From CAWJMD01 sp963843835 (GTDB taxonomy: Bacteria > Actinomycetota > Actinomycetes > Actinomycetales > CAWJMD01): a stretch of DNA of 64,000 nt. The translations under genes were made by a program, and so were the position numbers. This document shows, piece after piece, positions 7,821 to 16,133 of the stretch. The stretch spans positions 1 to 64,000 of the forward strand of contig CAWJMD010000004.1 in the NCBI GenBank assembly GCA_963843835.1, in the 5' to 3' direction. Below the pieces are notes generated by a model. The model was given only the letters and a program-made list of their open reading frames with translations, was not told the origin of the DNA and ran no database searches. The number at the start of each line of letters is the position of its first letter. Position 1 is the first letter of the stretch.

Positions 7821-9089
7821 TCAACGTGCTGCTACCGAGATGCGGGCGTCCTGTGGGGTGCTCAGGTTTCTGACTGCGCGTGCTGTCATCGGCAGCGCGC
7901 TCGCGGCCATGCCGACTGCTCCGAGCCCTACGCCGAATCTGGGGCCGGCAGCGCTTCCGACGAGGCCCGCGAGCAGTGCCCCTAGGGGGATCGATCCGTA
8001 CATGACCTGGGTGTAAGCGCCGGCCGATCGGGTCAGGATGTGTTCTGGGATCGCGATCTGTCGCAGTGTGAGGGAGTACACGTTCGCATTACCGAGACCG
8101 ATTCCTCCGATCAGGCTGACCACCGCGATGAGGGCAGCGAGCCCGATGCCTCTCAGGTCGAACAGGCCGGTGAGGAGGGGTGCGCCGCAGGAGAGCGCCA
8201 GCGAGATGAGGAACGCCCGGCCCAGACCGAGGCGGTCCATCAGGCGTAGGGCCACCAGCGTGCCGATGAGTCCACCGATGCCTCCGGCGGAGAGCGCAAG
8301 TCCGTAGGCTGCCGGGTTGACCTCCTGTCCGCGGACCGCCCACAGCACAAGGTTGATCAGGTAGATCGCCTCGGCCAGGTTGAAAGTGGCCGCGTGCACG
8401 GTGAGCGCGCGCAGATAGGGGTTGGTGAACAGCGCGCGAAGTCCGTCGAAGACACCGGCACGCTCTCGGGTCTCTGCTGCGTCCCCGCGGGGATCGGGTC
8501 GGGGTCGGGGTCGGGAGTGCGCGATCCCGAAAGCGGATGCGAGGTAGCTGACCGCGTCGACGGCGATCGCGAGTGGAGCTCCCAGGGCACCCACCAGTAT
8601 CCCGGCGAAACCTGGGCCGGAGATCTCACTGACGGTGCGCGCACCCTGCGCCGCCCGGTTCGCGGAGGTGAGCTCCGCCGGGCTCACGAGGCGTGGCACG
8701 TAGGCGAAGGCCGAGACCCCGAATGTCAGCGCACCACAGCCGGAAATGAAGGCGATCACGACCAGCAACGGCACCGAGAGCCATCCTCCGAGCCATCCCA
8801 GCGGGATCAGCGACAGAGTGAGGAACTGTACGAGGTCAGCCGGGATCATCACCCGCTTGTGTGGGCGGCCCTCCAGCCAGTGTCCAGCCAGCAGCGAGAA
8901 GAGCAGGTACGGGGCGGTTCCAGCCGCGGCCACGATCCCGACCTCTCCGGGTGTCGCGTCCAGGGTCAGCGCTGTGACCAGCGGCAGGGCGAAGACGGTG
9001 ATCTCGCTGCCGAACGCCGAGACCGACTGTCCGAACCAGTAGGACCGGTAACTGGGGTCGGAGCGAAGCAGCTGCAGACTGGGGTCCAT
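7821..9089 (-). CDS. Major facilitator superfamily transporter (probable drug-efflux type)
   Basis: A 422-residue polytopic membrane protein with the MFS pattern: an N-terminal cytoplasmic RSYWFGQSVSAFGSEI segment and about twelve hydrophobic helices. A charged central loop (SRPRPRPDPRGDAAETRERAG, around residues 193-213) separates two six-helix halves. The GHWLEGRPHKRVMI segment corresponds to the conserved loop between helices 2 and 3. This type resembles the MFS_3/enterobactin-exporter-like or macrolide-efflux group; the substrate cannot be read from sequence. It is divergent from the CGNR regulator at 9185, with inverted-repeat arms beside both starts, so it is probably controlled by that regulator. 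Start ATG 9089 has a short purine-rich site just upstream. Confidence 0.85.
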   Translation of the reverse strand: MDPSLQLLRSDPSYRSYWFGQSVSAFGSEITVFALPLVTALTLDATPGEVGIVAAAGTAPYLLFSLLAGHWLEGRPHKRVMIPADLVQFLTLSLIPLGWLGGWLSVPLLVVIAFISGCGALTFGVSAFAYVPRLVSPAELTSANRAAQGARTVSEISGPGFAGILVGALGAPLAIAVDAVSYLASAFGIAHSRPRPRPDPRGDAAETRERAGVFDGLRALFTNPYLRALTVHAATFNLAEAIYLINLVLWAVRGQEVNPAAYGLALSAGGIGGLIGTLVALRLMDRLGLGRAFLISLALSCGAPLLTGLFDLRGIGLAALIAVVSLIGGIGLGNANVYSLTLRQIAIPEHILTRSAGAYTQVMYGSIPLGALLAGLVGSAAGPRFGVGLGAVGMAASALPMTARAVRNLSTPQDARISVAAR

Positions 9090-9098
9090 GTCAGAGTC

Positions 9099-9175
9099 CT
9101 CATGGGTGAATCACACATTGACCATGATTCGACCATAGAAGGCCTCTCATGGTCTACCCTCGAATCACCCATGAG
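9099..9175. promoter_or_regulatory. Divergent operator region with a widely spaced inverted repeat
   Basis: CTCATGGGTGAATC at 9099-9112 is repeated in inverted form as GAATCACCCATGAG at 9162-9175, 13 of 14 positions complementary. One arm lies just upstream of the MFS start and the other abuts the ribosome site of the regulator gene. Between them are further GACCAT half-sites (about 9119 and 9131, and inverted at about 9150). This looks like a shared operator bound cooperatively by the CGNR protein, regulating both divergent genes; the binder is inferred. Confidence 0.55.
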
Positions 9176-9184
9176 GGAGAAGAG

Positions 9185-9781
9185 ATGGCGCCGCGTTTCT
9201 CACATGTGTCGGGCTCGCCGGTGCTCGACCTGGTCAACACGATCCACTGGCGACTCGATCCAGCCCGTCGCTTCGACGAGCTCAAGACCTACACCGACGT
9301 GCTCGACTGGTGTGCTGAGTCACTCCTGATCGCCGGTGCAGAGCTGCGCGCCCTTCGCGAACAGGTGAAGACGTACCCACCGCACGAGGTGGCATCGGAG
9401 CACGCGTCGGTGATCAGCGCCAGGGAGTCGCTCTACGGGGCGTTGTTCGAGGACCGCGCCGACGCCCTCGCCCACCTCGCCGCACTTCACCGCGACGCGA
9501 TCGCAGGAGCGGCCCTGCGCAAGGACGGCGACACGTTCCTTTGGTCAGACCTCGACCTGACCCTTGCCACCCCCCGGCACCGAATCGTCCGGGGGCTGGT
9601 GGACCTCCTGACCCGCAACGAACTCACCCGGCTGCACCAGTGCGAAGACCGAGCGTGCGGGTGGGTCTTCCTCGACACCTCCCCACGTCGCAACCGGCGC
9701 TGGTGCGTCGCCGCGGACTGTGGCGACCGCAATCGAGCACGCGCGTACTACGCCCGGAACAGGGCCGCGCCTGCGCTGTGA
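9185..9781 (+). CDS. CGNR zinc-finger / ABATE-type transcriptional regulator
   Basis: A 198-residue protein starting at ATG 9185, with an AGGGAGA ribosome site 6 nt upstream; an in-frame ATG at 9149 lies inside the operator and is less likely. Residues 1-150 form the ABATE/ginI-like helical domain common in this family (SGSPVLDLVNTIHWR near the N-terminus). The C-terminus carries the CGNR finger: C-EDR-A-C-GW-FLDTSPRRNRRWC followed by CGDRNRARAYYAR, with D in place of the usual N in CGNR. Such proteins are putative DNA-binding regulators, often beside the transporter they control. Its position divergent from an MFS gene, with a palindromic site between, supports a local regulatory role. Confidence 0.8.
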   Translation: MAPRFSHVSGSPVLDLVNTIHWRLDPARRFDELKTYTDVLDWCAESLLIAGAELRALREQVKTYPPHEVASEHASVISARESLYGALFEDRADALAHLAALHRDAIAGAALRKDGDTFLWSDLDLTLATPRHRIVRGLVDLLTRNELTRLHQCEDRACGWVFLDTSPRRNRRWCVAADCGDRNRARAYYARNRAAPAL

Positions 9782-9905
9782 CTCCTTCCCGGCCCGGCCC
9801 GGGCCGAGCTCCGAGCATTCCGACCTGGCCGGGCGGCGCCACGCCACGGGTACCCCACGCGAATCACAGACCTCCACCCCAACGACCACCAGCGAGGCGA
9901 CCTCG

Positions 9906-10799
9906 ATGACACCAGCCAGAGCCCTCCACCTCGTGGGAGCCGCCACCAGCGCAGGCGCATACGGTCCCGGCCAGGAGAAGGCACCCGCGACCTTTCGCCG
10001 CCACGGCCTGGCGAAGGCGCTCGAGACCACCGGTCGCACCGTGATCGACATCGGCGACGTCGCTCATGCGACGTTTCGCCGGGACCCTGTCCACCCCGAC
10101 GCAGCCAACGTCGAGACCGTCGCAGAGGTGTGCCGTGCCGTCGCCCGCCCCGTCGCCCAAGCCCTCGCCCAAGGAGCCCTCGTGCTCGTCATCGGCGGCG
10201 ACTGCACCGTCGCGCTAGGCGCTCTGGCTGGCGCACTGGAAGGGTCCGACAGCGTCGGGATGATCTACATCGACGGCGACACCGACCTCAACACCCCGGA
10301 AACGGGCGACGGCATCCTTGACTGGATGGGCGCAGGACACATCCTGGGACTCCCAGGCGCGGAGCACACCCTGAGCACCTTGGCCCGCAGGTCGCCGATG
10401 CTGCAGCCCACCGCACTCCGATTCGTGGCCGCCGACAACGCCAACGACGCCGAACAACGCGTGATCGACGAGCTCGATCTCCACCGGCACCCTCTGGCCG
10501 CATGCCTGGCCGACCCCCAAGGCGTCCTCGGATCGCTCAGCGACTGGGCCCGAGACTACGACCGGGTCCTCGTTCACGTCGACATCGACGTGCTCGCCGG
10601 CGCGGAGTTCCCCATCGCAGACAACACCCGGAGGGTCCCCGGCCTCACCGTCCCCGTTCTGGAGGAGCTTCTCGACGGACTCTGTCACCTACCGAACTTC
10701 GTGGCGCTCACACTCTGCGAGGTGAACCCGGACCACGCCCAGGATGAAGCCGCGCAGATGGCCGACCTGATCACCACCCTTGCCACCGCGTTCCGTTAG
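9906..10799 (+). CDS. Arginase/ureohydrolase-fold protein with altered metal-ligand motifs
   Basis: A 297-residue protein from ATG 9906 with the ureohydrolase motifs in order, but two histidine ligands are changed. The GGDHS motif reads GGDCT (C100 where His is expected), DAHxD reads DGDTD (123-127, D125 for His), and the third motif DIDV (D226, D228) is kept. In arginase the two histidines each hold one of the two manganese ions, so metal binding or the reaction may differ, or the group may be a divergent enzyme subfamily. The C-terminal LTLCEVNPDHAQDE segment matches the conserved E-x-N-P end of the fold. It follows the CGNR gene by 124 bp on the same strand and may be co-expressed. Arginase activity should not be assumed. 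Confidence 0.78.
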   Translation: MTPARALHLVGAATSAGAYGPGQEKAPATFRRHGLAKALETTGRTVIDIGDVAHATFRRDPVHPDAANVETVAEVCRAVARPVAQALAQGALVLVIGGDCTVALGALAGALEGSDSVGMIYIDGDTDLNTPETGDGILDWMGAGHILGLPGAEHTLSTLARRSPMLQPTALRFVAADNANDAEQRVIDELDLHRHPLAACLADPQGVLGSLSDWARDYDRVLVHVDIDVLAGAEFPIADNTRRVPGLTVPVLEELLDGLCHLPNFVALTLCEVNPDHAQDEAAQMADLITTLATAFR

Positions 10800-10946
10800 C
10801 CGTTCCCCGGCCCGGTGATCCGCAGCCCTCGACATCGTTGCTTGGTGTCCGCAGCAGGCCGCTCCCGCGGTGGCTCGTCGCACGGCTCGAACGTGGGTCT
10901 GGGCCGACCAGGACGGTGTCGTCGGGGGCTACAACGCGCTGGCGGC

Positions 10947-11418
10947 TCACAAGGCGGCGCGCTCGACATCGGCGGTCTGCGCGACAGCGACCACTGGCCC
11001 GGCGACCCACCACTCGGCATCGGCAGACCAGCAGACAGATAGGCGCGGGTTCCGGTTCGCGCGGCGACGGCAGGTCTGCACTTCGCCGACACTTCGCCAT
11101 GCGCGGTTCCCAGAGCGTGACCAGGTCGTCCCGTTCCTCGACAACGACCGCGTCGTACCGCCGCCAGACGATGACGTCGGTTCCGTCAGGCGTACGTGCG
11201 ATAGCAACCAAGTGGCCCGGCGAAACGCGCTCGGTGCGCGGCGCCGGGAAGTGTCTGGCGTAGCGGACCAAGCACCGGTCGCCGTCGATCGAGATCTCAC
11301 ACTGATGCTCCTGCACACGGAGCACCATGCCGCGACGTAGTCGCGTTCGGGCAACGTGATCCTCTGTGGCAACGGGCAAATCCGCGACAGGCGAACTGGC
11401 CTTGTTCTGGCTTGACAT
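10947..11418 (-). pseudogene. Frameshifted conserved hypothetical protein gene
   Basis: From ATG 11418 (GAGGTGG upstream) the minus strand reads a plausible small protein: RGMVLRVQEHQCEISIDGDR, then PGHLVAIARTPDGTDVIVWR and RYDAVVVEERDDLVTLWEPR. From about 11100 coding character moves to a second frame (RTGTRAYLSAGL) and, near 11020, to a third (DAEWWVAGPVVAVAQTADVE) that stops at 10947. Two single-base shifts therefore break what looks like one protein of about 155 residues. I recognise the W-YDAVV-LWEP pattern only as an uncharacterised actinobacterial protein. It lies in a run of other decayed genes, which favours true decay over sequencing error. Confidence 0.5.
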
Positions 11419-11725
11419 CGTGGGCCACCTCTCTGAGGGCGGCACCTACGGCTGAGCTTCGTCAGTCAGTACCAGGAGATGCACATACGGTGATCGACAC
11501 GGGTGTGGCACCTCCTCTTGATCCAGCTCGGAACCGTCACACTGCCAGAGGGCAGCTGCGCTCCGGAAGAGCTCGCTTCTGGGCCGGTCAGGCCGGCTCA
11601 GCTTGGGGCCGTCGTCCCCGAGACGCTGGCGCGGGCCGGCGTGAACCGGCTCCGGCCGGGCAGGAGGGGACGGCCACCACATCGTCGGCAGTCACGGACA
11701 GCAGCAGGACCCCGAGCGGCACCAA

Positions 11726-11925
11726 GCACGGGCGGCATGACGTGTTCTTCCTCAGGGCCCCATCGGCACTGGGTGACCCAGAGCTCCGCCACTTCAGCCT
11801 GTCGATCGGCCATTCCGTCTCACTCGACTGTTCGACGTGGACCATCGTGGCCGACGCGCTCCGGCCCGCCGGGGCCGTTCTGGGACGACCTGACGACCTG
11901 GACCGGGAGCGTGGTAAGGGATTGA
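11726..11925 (+). pseudogene. Truncated, frameshifted copy of the GH32/43/68-like gene at 14465
   Basis: Bases 11731-11916 align with 14531-14718. By hand count the first 140 bases match at about 82 percent and the last 36 (CTGGGACGACCTGACGACCT onward) are identical. The translated piece (KHGRHDVFFLRAPSALGDPE, then LRHFSLSIGHSV) corresponds to residues 20 to about 85 of the intact protein. A 2-nt deletion near 11872 shifts the frame and a stop follows at 11923-11925. Nothing else of the gene is present on either side. This is a remnant of a second copy or of a partial duplication. Confidence 0.75.
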
Positions 11926-11942
11926 CTCGCCGTCGCGCCCCT

Positions 11943-12658
11943 TCATGTCTCCAGCAAGGGCGTTCTCGTACTCAGTGGGGTGATCGGGGTCTCGCTGAAG
12001 TCGAGGCCCAGACCGGTCACGATGAGCCACAACGGTCCGAGCAGTGCCGGCACGCCGGGCAGTCCGAGTCCGGCGACCATCAGGGTCGTCTGGAGCACCG
12101 GCAGCAACGCGAGCGCTCCGATGCGGCGCGAGACGGCGCCTTCACCTAGGCCCATAACAGCGATGGCGCCGGCAGCGATGACGACTCCGAGCCAACCGAT
12201 CCAGGCGCCGAAGTCGTTGAGCACGTAGTAGAGGTAGAGGCCAGCGTCGTCGAACGCCCTCGGCTCGAACGATCCGGGTAGGTAGTTGCCCAGGGCGCCT
12301 TTCCAGCCGTAGCCGTAGGTCAGTCCCGCCGCGGAGGACACGAGCCCCAGAGGAACCAGGTGAGCTGCAGTCGAGTCCGGCAGGCGGGGCTCGACCCGTT
12401 GCCGCCACGTCGCCGCGAGGACGAGTAGCAGGACGACGGTCACGAACCCGAGGACCATGCTGAGACGGAACGTCAGCGGGTCGAGGTCGACGAAGAGCTG
12501 ATGGTCGAGGGACGCGCCCTGGTCGACAGTGCGGCCGTCGAGAACCAGGGTGGCCGCGAAGCCGGTGACTCCGGCTGCGGTCGCCAGCAGGGGCCAGCGC
12601 TGACGACGCCGCCGCGACGGGGGGTGACGCCGGTGACGGGGGTGTGGAGCTGGGTCAT
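11943..12658 (-). CDS. Polytopic membrane protein of unknown function; start disconnected by a frameshift at a C6 tract
   Basis: The minus-strand frame ending at 11943 encodes a protein with about six hydrophobic helices: ATAAGVTGFAATLVL, SMVLGFVTVVLLLVLAA, a GWKGALGNYLPGSF loop, IGWLGVVIAAGAIAVMG and a C-terminal pair. That frame has no good start. In the next frame an ATG at 12658, with AGGAGA 7 nt upstream, begins MTQLHTPVTGVTPRRG. Adding one C to the six-C run (12624-12619) joins this start to the membrane frame as MTQLHTPVTGVTPPSRRRRQ. So the gene is either broken, phase-variable by slippage, or misread by one base. I do not recognise the family. Confidence 0.55.
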
Positions 12659-13000
12659 GGCACGTTCTCCTGTGCGAGGTGGGGGCTTGCGGTGGATGAG
12701 GTCGGGGATACGCCGTCGGCGACCTACGGCGGGTCCCCCGGGCAGCCGCCTGGGTGTCCGCGAAGTCGCCTGACCGGGGAGGCAGTTCTGGTTCATCCCC
12801 CAAGCCTGGGCGCCCGATCTTGGGCCCCACCTGTGCGCCGCTTGTGAAGGGGGGAGGCAACGACAGCGGCCTCGGCCAGACGCTGGGTGTACCGCACGGC
12901 GAGGTGTGGACGCCCTTGTCGCTGTGGTGGGTGAGCCGGTTGAATCCCGTCGCGTGAGCCTCGCCGGGCCTGCGTTCCACGGGGCGTCGAGGGCGCCGGT

Positions 13001-13625
13001 GGCCAGGTCGAGTTCGAGCAGTTCCGGGCACACCGTCTGGGACGAGCCAGGTGGCTTGGCCAATCGGTCCGGCGCGGGGGACCTGGACGTGGTGATCTAC
13101 TCGGCACGCAAGTGGTGCCGCCTCGCCTTCGCAGGCAGTCCCACCGTGCTGCTTGCCCTCTCGTCCCGGACGAGGAGGTGGTGTACCGGGACCACGCCGG
13201 CGCCGAGCTCGTGGACAACGCCCACCGGTTCGTGTCGACCCTGGCTGCCGCGCGCTTCATCGGCTACCTGCGCTCGCAGGAGGCGGCGATGACCGGCGAG
13301 GTGGGAGCGCACACCAACAGGCCGGAGCTGGTCGCGGCCCACGGCTACGACACCAAGTTCGCCATGCACGCCCTGCGACTCGGCGCGCAGGGAGTCGAGC
13401 TGCTCACCACTGGGCGCATCACACTGCCCGTGCCCGAGCCCACCTGAGCTATCTGCGTCAGGTTCCGCGGGGTGACGTGGCGCTCGATGACGTGGTTGCG
13501 GAGGTCGAGGCCGCCGAAGCCCGGCTGGTCGCTCTTCGCCATGGCTCGGAGCTACCCGACCAACCGGACCGCCGATGGGTGGACGACTGGCTCCACCGGT
13601 CCCATGTGTCCTACTTGAGCCGACG
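13001..13625 (+). pseudogene. Decayed DNA polymerase beta-superfamily nucleotidyltransferase (YcgL/RlaP-like)
   Basis: Pieces of one protein are spread over several frames: VEFEQFRAH (about 13007), then TVWDEPGGLANRSGAGDLDV with VIYSARKWCRLAFAGSPTVL, then from about 13160 VPDEEVVYRDHAGAELVDNA through GYLRSQEAAMTGEVGAHTNR and YDTKFAMHALRLGAQGVELL. After a stop at about 13445 the protein resumes as LSYLRQVPRGDVALDDVVAE. The GDLDVVIYSARKW and TKFAMHALRL motifs fit the predicted nucleotidyltransferase family PF10127. At least three frame changes show the gene is non-functional as sequenced. Confidence 0.7.
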
Positions 13626-13734
13626 GGCCACGCATCCGGTCTGATGACGGACGCTGGGTGTCGACGTCCCAGTGCCGGATCTCCCGCATGCACCGGGCCA
13701 CCGGTAGACGTGGCGCGGACCGGACACGCGCTCC

Positions 13735-13848
13735 CGGACTCGCGCGGTCGTGACCCTGGACGGTCACCAGCACGTGGCGGATGAGACCGACCCCGAGATG
13801 TTCGCCGGCGTGGTGCTCGGCTTCCTGCGCGACCAGCTCGCCGTCTCT
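13735..13848 (+). pseudogene. C-terminal remnant of an alpha/beta hydrolase
   Basis: About 35 residues in one frame (RAVVTLDGHQHVADETDPEM, then FAGVVLGFLRDQL) match the end of small alpha/beta hydrolases. There the catalytic histidine sits in a V-TL-G-QH segment followed by a final FL-RD helix. No upstream part of such a gene is found. The frame runs on into sequence antisense to the neighbouring DinB gene, so the natural stop is missing. Confidence 0.4.
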
Positions 13849-14351
13849 CACGGGGACTGGCGGACCCCGAAGGTGGCGTTGGCCTTCAGCTGCTCGACGA
13901 GGATGTCTCCGTGTCCGACGTGACGGGCGAGCTCGGCGATCATGTGCCCGTAGATGAACCGCAGAGTGACCGGGCCATGGTGCCAGGGGAAGCTCTCGTC
14001 GAGGTCGTGTGCCGCAGCCACCTCGCGCGAGCGCCGGCACGCGGCCAGGAAGTCGCTGCACACCGAGCCGACGGTGTCGTCAGGCTCCAGCACGAAGCTC
14101 GCGTCGATGGTGTCCGGCAGGCCGAGCTCGGCGCGTGGAACGCCCGCGACCCGCGAGTGGAACCACACCTTCTCCACGAAGATCGCGTGCTTGACCAGCC
14201 CCATCGGAGTGGTCAGCGACGGGACGAGGCGCTCCCGGGCCGCGTCGTCCCCGACGTCCGCGAGAAGGCGAGCCATCTCCTCCCGCTGGACGTCGAGCAT
14301 GCTCTCGAGCATCTGTCGCTCGCCGGCGAGGTAGGCCTTCACGGGTGCCAC
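13848..14351 (-). CDS. DinB-superfamily protein (DUF664-like)
   Basis: A 167-residue protein starting at GTG 14351, with GGGAGGA 6 nt upstream; longer in-frame starts lack a ribosome site. It has the four-helix DinB pattern: ERQMLESMLDVQREEMARLL, then LVPSLTTPMGLVKHAIFVEK with the first histidine ligand, and a C-terminal FIYGHMIAELARHVGHGDIL that supplies the other two histidines. The family binds a divalent metal and includes mycothiol-dependent enzymes; the DUF664 subgroup is uncharacterised. Because this genome encodes an MshB-like protein, a thiol-transferase role is possible but not shown. It converges with the decayed alpha/beta hydrolase remnant. Confidence 0.8.
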   Translation of the reverse strand: MAPVKAYLAGERQMLESMLDVQREEMARLLADVGDDAARERLVPSLTTPMGLVKHAIFVEKVWFHSRVAGVPRAELGLPDTIDASFVLEPDDTVGSVCSDFLAACRRSREVAAAHDLDESFPWHHGPVTLRFIYGHMIAELARHVGHGDILVEQLKANATFGVRQSP

Positions 14352-14464
14352 GTTAGGTCCTCCCGTCGAGGTGGAGGCGACCGCGCCGAGCTGCCCCTTG
14401 CGGTGGCAGTCCCGACGTCCGACGTGGTGGGATCTCAGGGCGTCCACTCAGACACCGCCTGGGG

Positions 14465-15412
14465 GTGAGGCTCATGCTCGAGCTCCGCGACGAGTGGGTG
14501 TGGGACTCGTGGGCCATCGACGACGAGCACGGGCGCCATCACCTGTTCTTCCTCAAGGCTCCACGGGAGCTGGGTGACCCCGACCTGCGCCACTTCAGCC
14601 CGGCGATCGGCCATGCCGTGTCGGACGACTGGTCGACCTGGACCGTCCTGGCCGACGCGATCCGACCCGCCGAGCGGCCGTCCTGGGACGACCTGACGAC
14701 CTGGACCGGGAGCGTGGTGCGTGGCCCGTCCGGTCGGTTCCACCTGTTCTACACGGGAGCCAGCACGAGGGAGCGAGGGCTCGTGCAGCGGGTGGGCCGC
14801 GCCGACTCCGACGACCTGGTGACGTGGACGCGCTTCGGCGACTCACCCCTGGTCGAGGCGGATCCCCGCTGGTACGAGCGGCTGTCGTCGGGCGCGTGGC
14901 ACGACGAGGCGTGGCGGGACCCCTTCGTCCTCGCCGACCCCGAGGGCGACGGGTGGCACATGCTGCTGACCGCCCGGGTGGAGGACGGCCCTCCCTGGTC
15001 GAGAGGGGTCGTCGGGCACGCGCGGAGCCACGACCTCGACTCGTGGGAGGTCCAGCCACCGCTGTCCACCCCCGCTGGGTTCGGGCAGATGGAGGTGCCC
15101 CAGGTGCTGCACGTCGACGGCCGGCCCTTCCTGCTGTTCTCGTGCGAGGCGTCCGAGCTCGACTCGGCCCACCACGGGCCAGGAGCCGTGGGAGGCGTCT
15201 GGGCGGTGCCGGGGGAGACCCTGCTCGGGCCCTGGGACGTCTCCGCGAGCCGGCGCGTCGACCATCCCTCGCTCTACGCCGCCCGGGCCGTCCCCACCGA
15301 GCAGGGATGGTGCCTGCTGGGCTTCGAGAACAGGGTCAACGGCGCCTTCGTCGGACGGGTTCTCGACCCGGTGCCCGTCGTCGCGCGCGACGGCGGCCTG
15401 CAGCCCAGGTGA
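14465..15412 (+). CDS. Five-bladed beta-propeller glycosidase-like protein (GH32/43/68 fold)
   Basis: A 315-residue cytoplasmic protein without signal peptide. The motifs fit the furanosidase propeller clan: WVWDSWAID near the N-terminus offers the first acidic residue, AWRDPFVL (around residue 154) the RDP motif that stabilises the transition state in GH32/GH68, and GQMEVPQVLHV (around 208) a glutamate in the acid/base position. Repeated blade edges (HLFYTGAS, HMLLTAR, FLLFSCE) are visible. It probably hydrolyses a fructose- or arabinose-containing sugar, or belongs to a related uncharacterised branch. GTG 14465 or ATG 14474 may be the start; neither has a strong ribosome site. A broken partial copy lies at 11726. 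Confidence 0.75.
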   Translation: MRLMLELRDEWVWDSWAIDDEHGRHHLFFLKAPRELGDPDLRHFSPAIGHAVSDDWSTWTVLADAIRPAERPSWDDLTTWTGSVVRGPSGRFHLFYTGASTRERGLVQRVGRADSDDLVTWTRFGDSPLVEADPRWYERLSSGAWHDEAWRDPFVLADPEGDGWHMLLTARVEDGPPWSRGVVGHARSHDLDSWEVQPPLSTPAGFGQMEVPQVLHVDGRPFLLFSCEASELDSAHHGPGAVGGVWAVPGETLLGPWDVSASRRVDHPSLYAARAVPTEQGWCLLGFENRVNGAFVGRVLDPVPVVARDGGLQPR

Positions 15413-15422
15413 GCCTCGCTCG

Positions 15423-15908
15423 CTACGGCTGCTGCGACGGGTCGATCTGCTGACCGAGGTACTGGGCGATCCCGACCCTCTGGATCGCGTCCAGCTGGGT
15501 CTCGAACCAGTCCACGTGACGCTCCTCGTCGCGGACCATCTCCTCGAACACCGCGGCGGTGCCGTGGTCGCCGAGCGCGTGGCACTCGTTGGCCGCTGCG
15601 TTGAACTGCTCGACGGCCCCGAGCTCACCCGCGAGCCCGAGGCGCAGCATCTCCTCCGGGTCCTCCCCGGTCTGGATCTGGCCGAGCCGCTGCACGTTGG
15701 GGTGGCCCTCGAAGAAGAGGATGCGGTTGATGAGCTCGTCCGCGTCCTTCATCTCGCCGATCGACAGGTCGTAGAAGACCCTGCCCAGCCGGTGCAGTCC
15801 CCAGTTGTCCAACATGCGGGCGTTGAGGAAGTAGGCGTTCGTGACCGTGAGCTCGAGGGTCAGCGCCTCGTTCAGCATCTCCACCACGCGGGGGCTAACG
15901 GGCTGCAA
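15423..15908 (-). CDS. bfr: Bacterioferritin with a substituted ferroxidase ligand
   Basis: From TTG 15908 (GGAGG 6 nt upstream) this is a 161-residue bacterioferritin, the iron-storage 24-mer with haem between subunits. The landmarks are VVEMLNEALTLELTVTNAYF with E19, haem-ligand M53 in GEMKDADELINRILFFEGHP, the third acidic ligand in LAGELGAVEQ, and the EExH motif in RDEERHVDWFE. The residue equal to His54 of E. coli Bfr is aspartate (D55), an uncommon change at the di-iron site. The start overlaps the end of bfd by 14 nt, so the two are translated together. IdeR-type boxes upstream of bfd suggest iron control. Confidence 0.9.
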   Translation of the reverse strand: MQPVSPRVVEMLNEALTLELTVTNAYFLNARMLDNWGLHRLGRVFYDLSIGEMKDADELINRILFFEGHPNVQRLGQIQTGEDPEEMLRLGLAGELGAVEQFNAAANECHALGDHGTAAVFEEMVRDEERHVDWFETQLDAIQRVGIAQYLGQQIDPSQQP

Positions 15909-16101
15909 CGGGGACCTCCGGGGTGAGGGCGGAGCGGGCGACACGATGCTCGCACAGCAGAGCCTTGACGGCGAAGACGCACGTGCCGCAGTCCGTTCCC
16001 GCGCCGGTCGCCTGGCAGACCTTGGCCAGCGTGGTCGCGCCGGCGTCGACCGCCCCGGTGACGGCGGAGTCGTTCACGACGCGGCAGTGGCAGACGATCA
16101 C
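15895..16101 (-). CDS. bfd: Bacterioferritin-associated ferredoxin, [2Fe-2S]
   Basis: A 68-residue protein starting at GTG 16101 with a GGGGGGA ribosome site. It has the BFD-like [2Fe-2S] ligand pattern CHC near the N-terminus (VIVCHCRVV) and TDCGTCV about 32 residues later. Bfd docks on bacterioferritin and reduces its stored ferric iron for release, fitting its position directly upstream of, and overlapping, bfr. Two iron boxes lie 33-76 bp upstream. Confidence 0.88.
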   Translation of the reverse strand: MIVCHCRVVNDSAVTGAVDAGATTLAKVCQATGAGTDCGTCVFAVKALLCEHRVARSALTPEVPVAAR

Positions 16102-16133
16102 GCGAGTCCCCCCGTTCAGCGGCTGCCTGTCGA

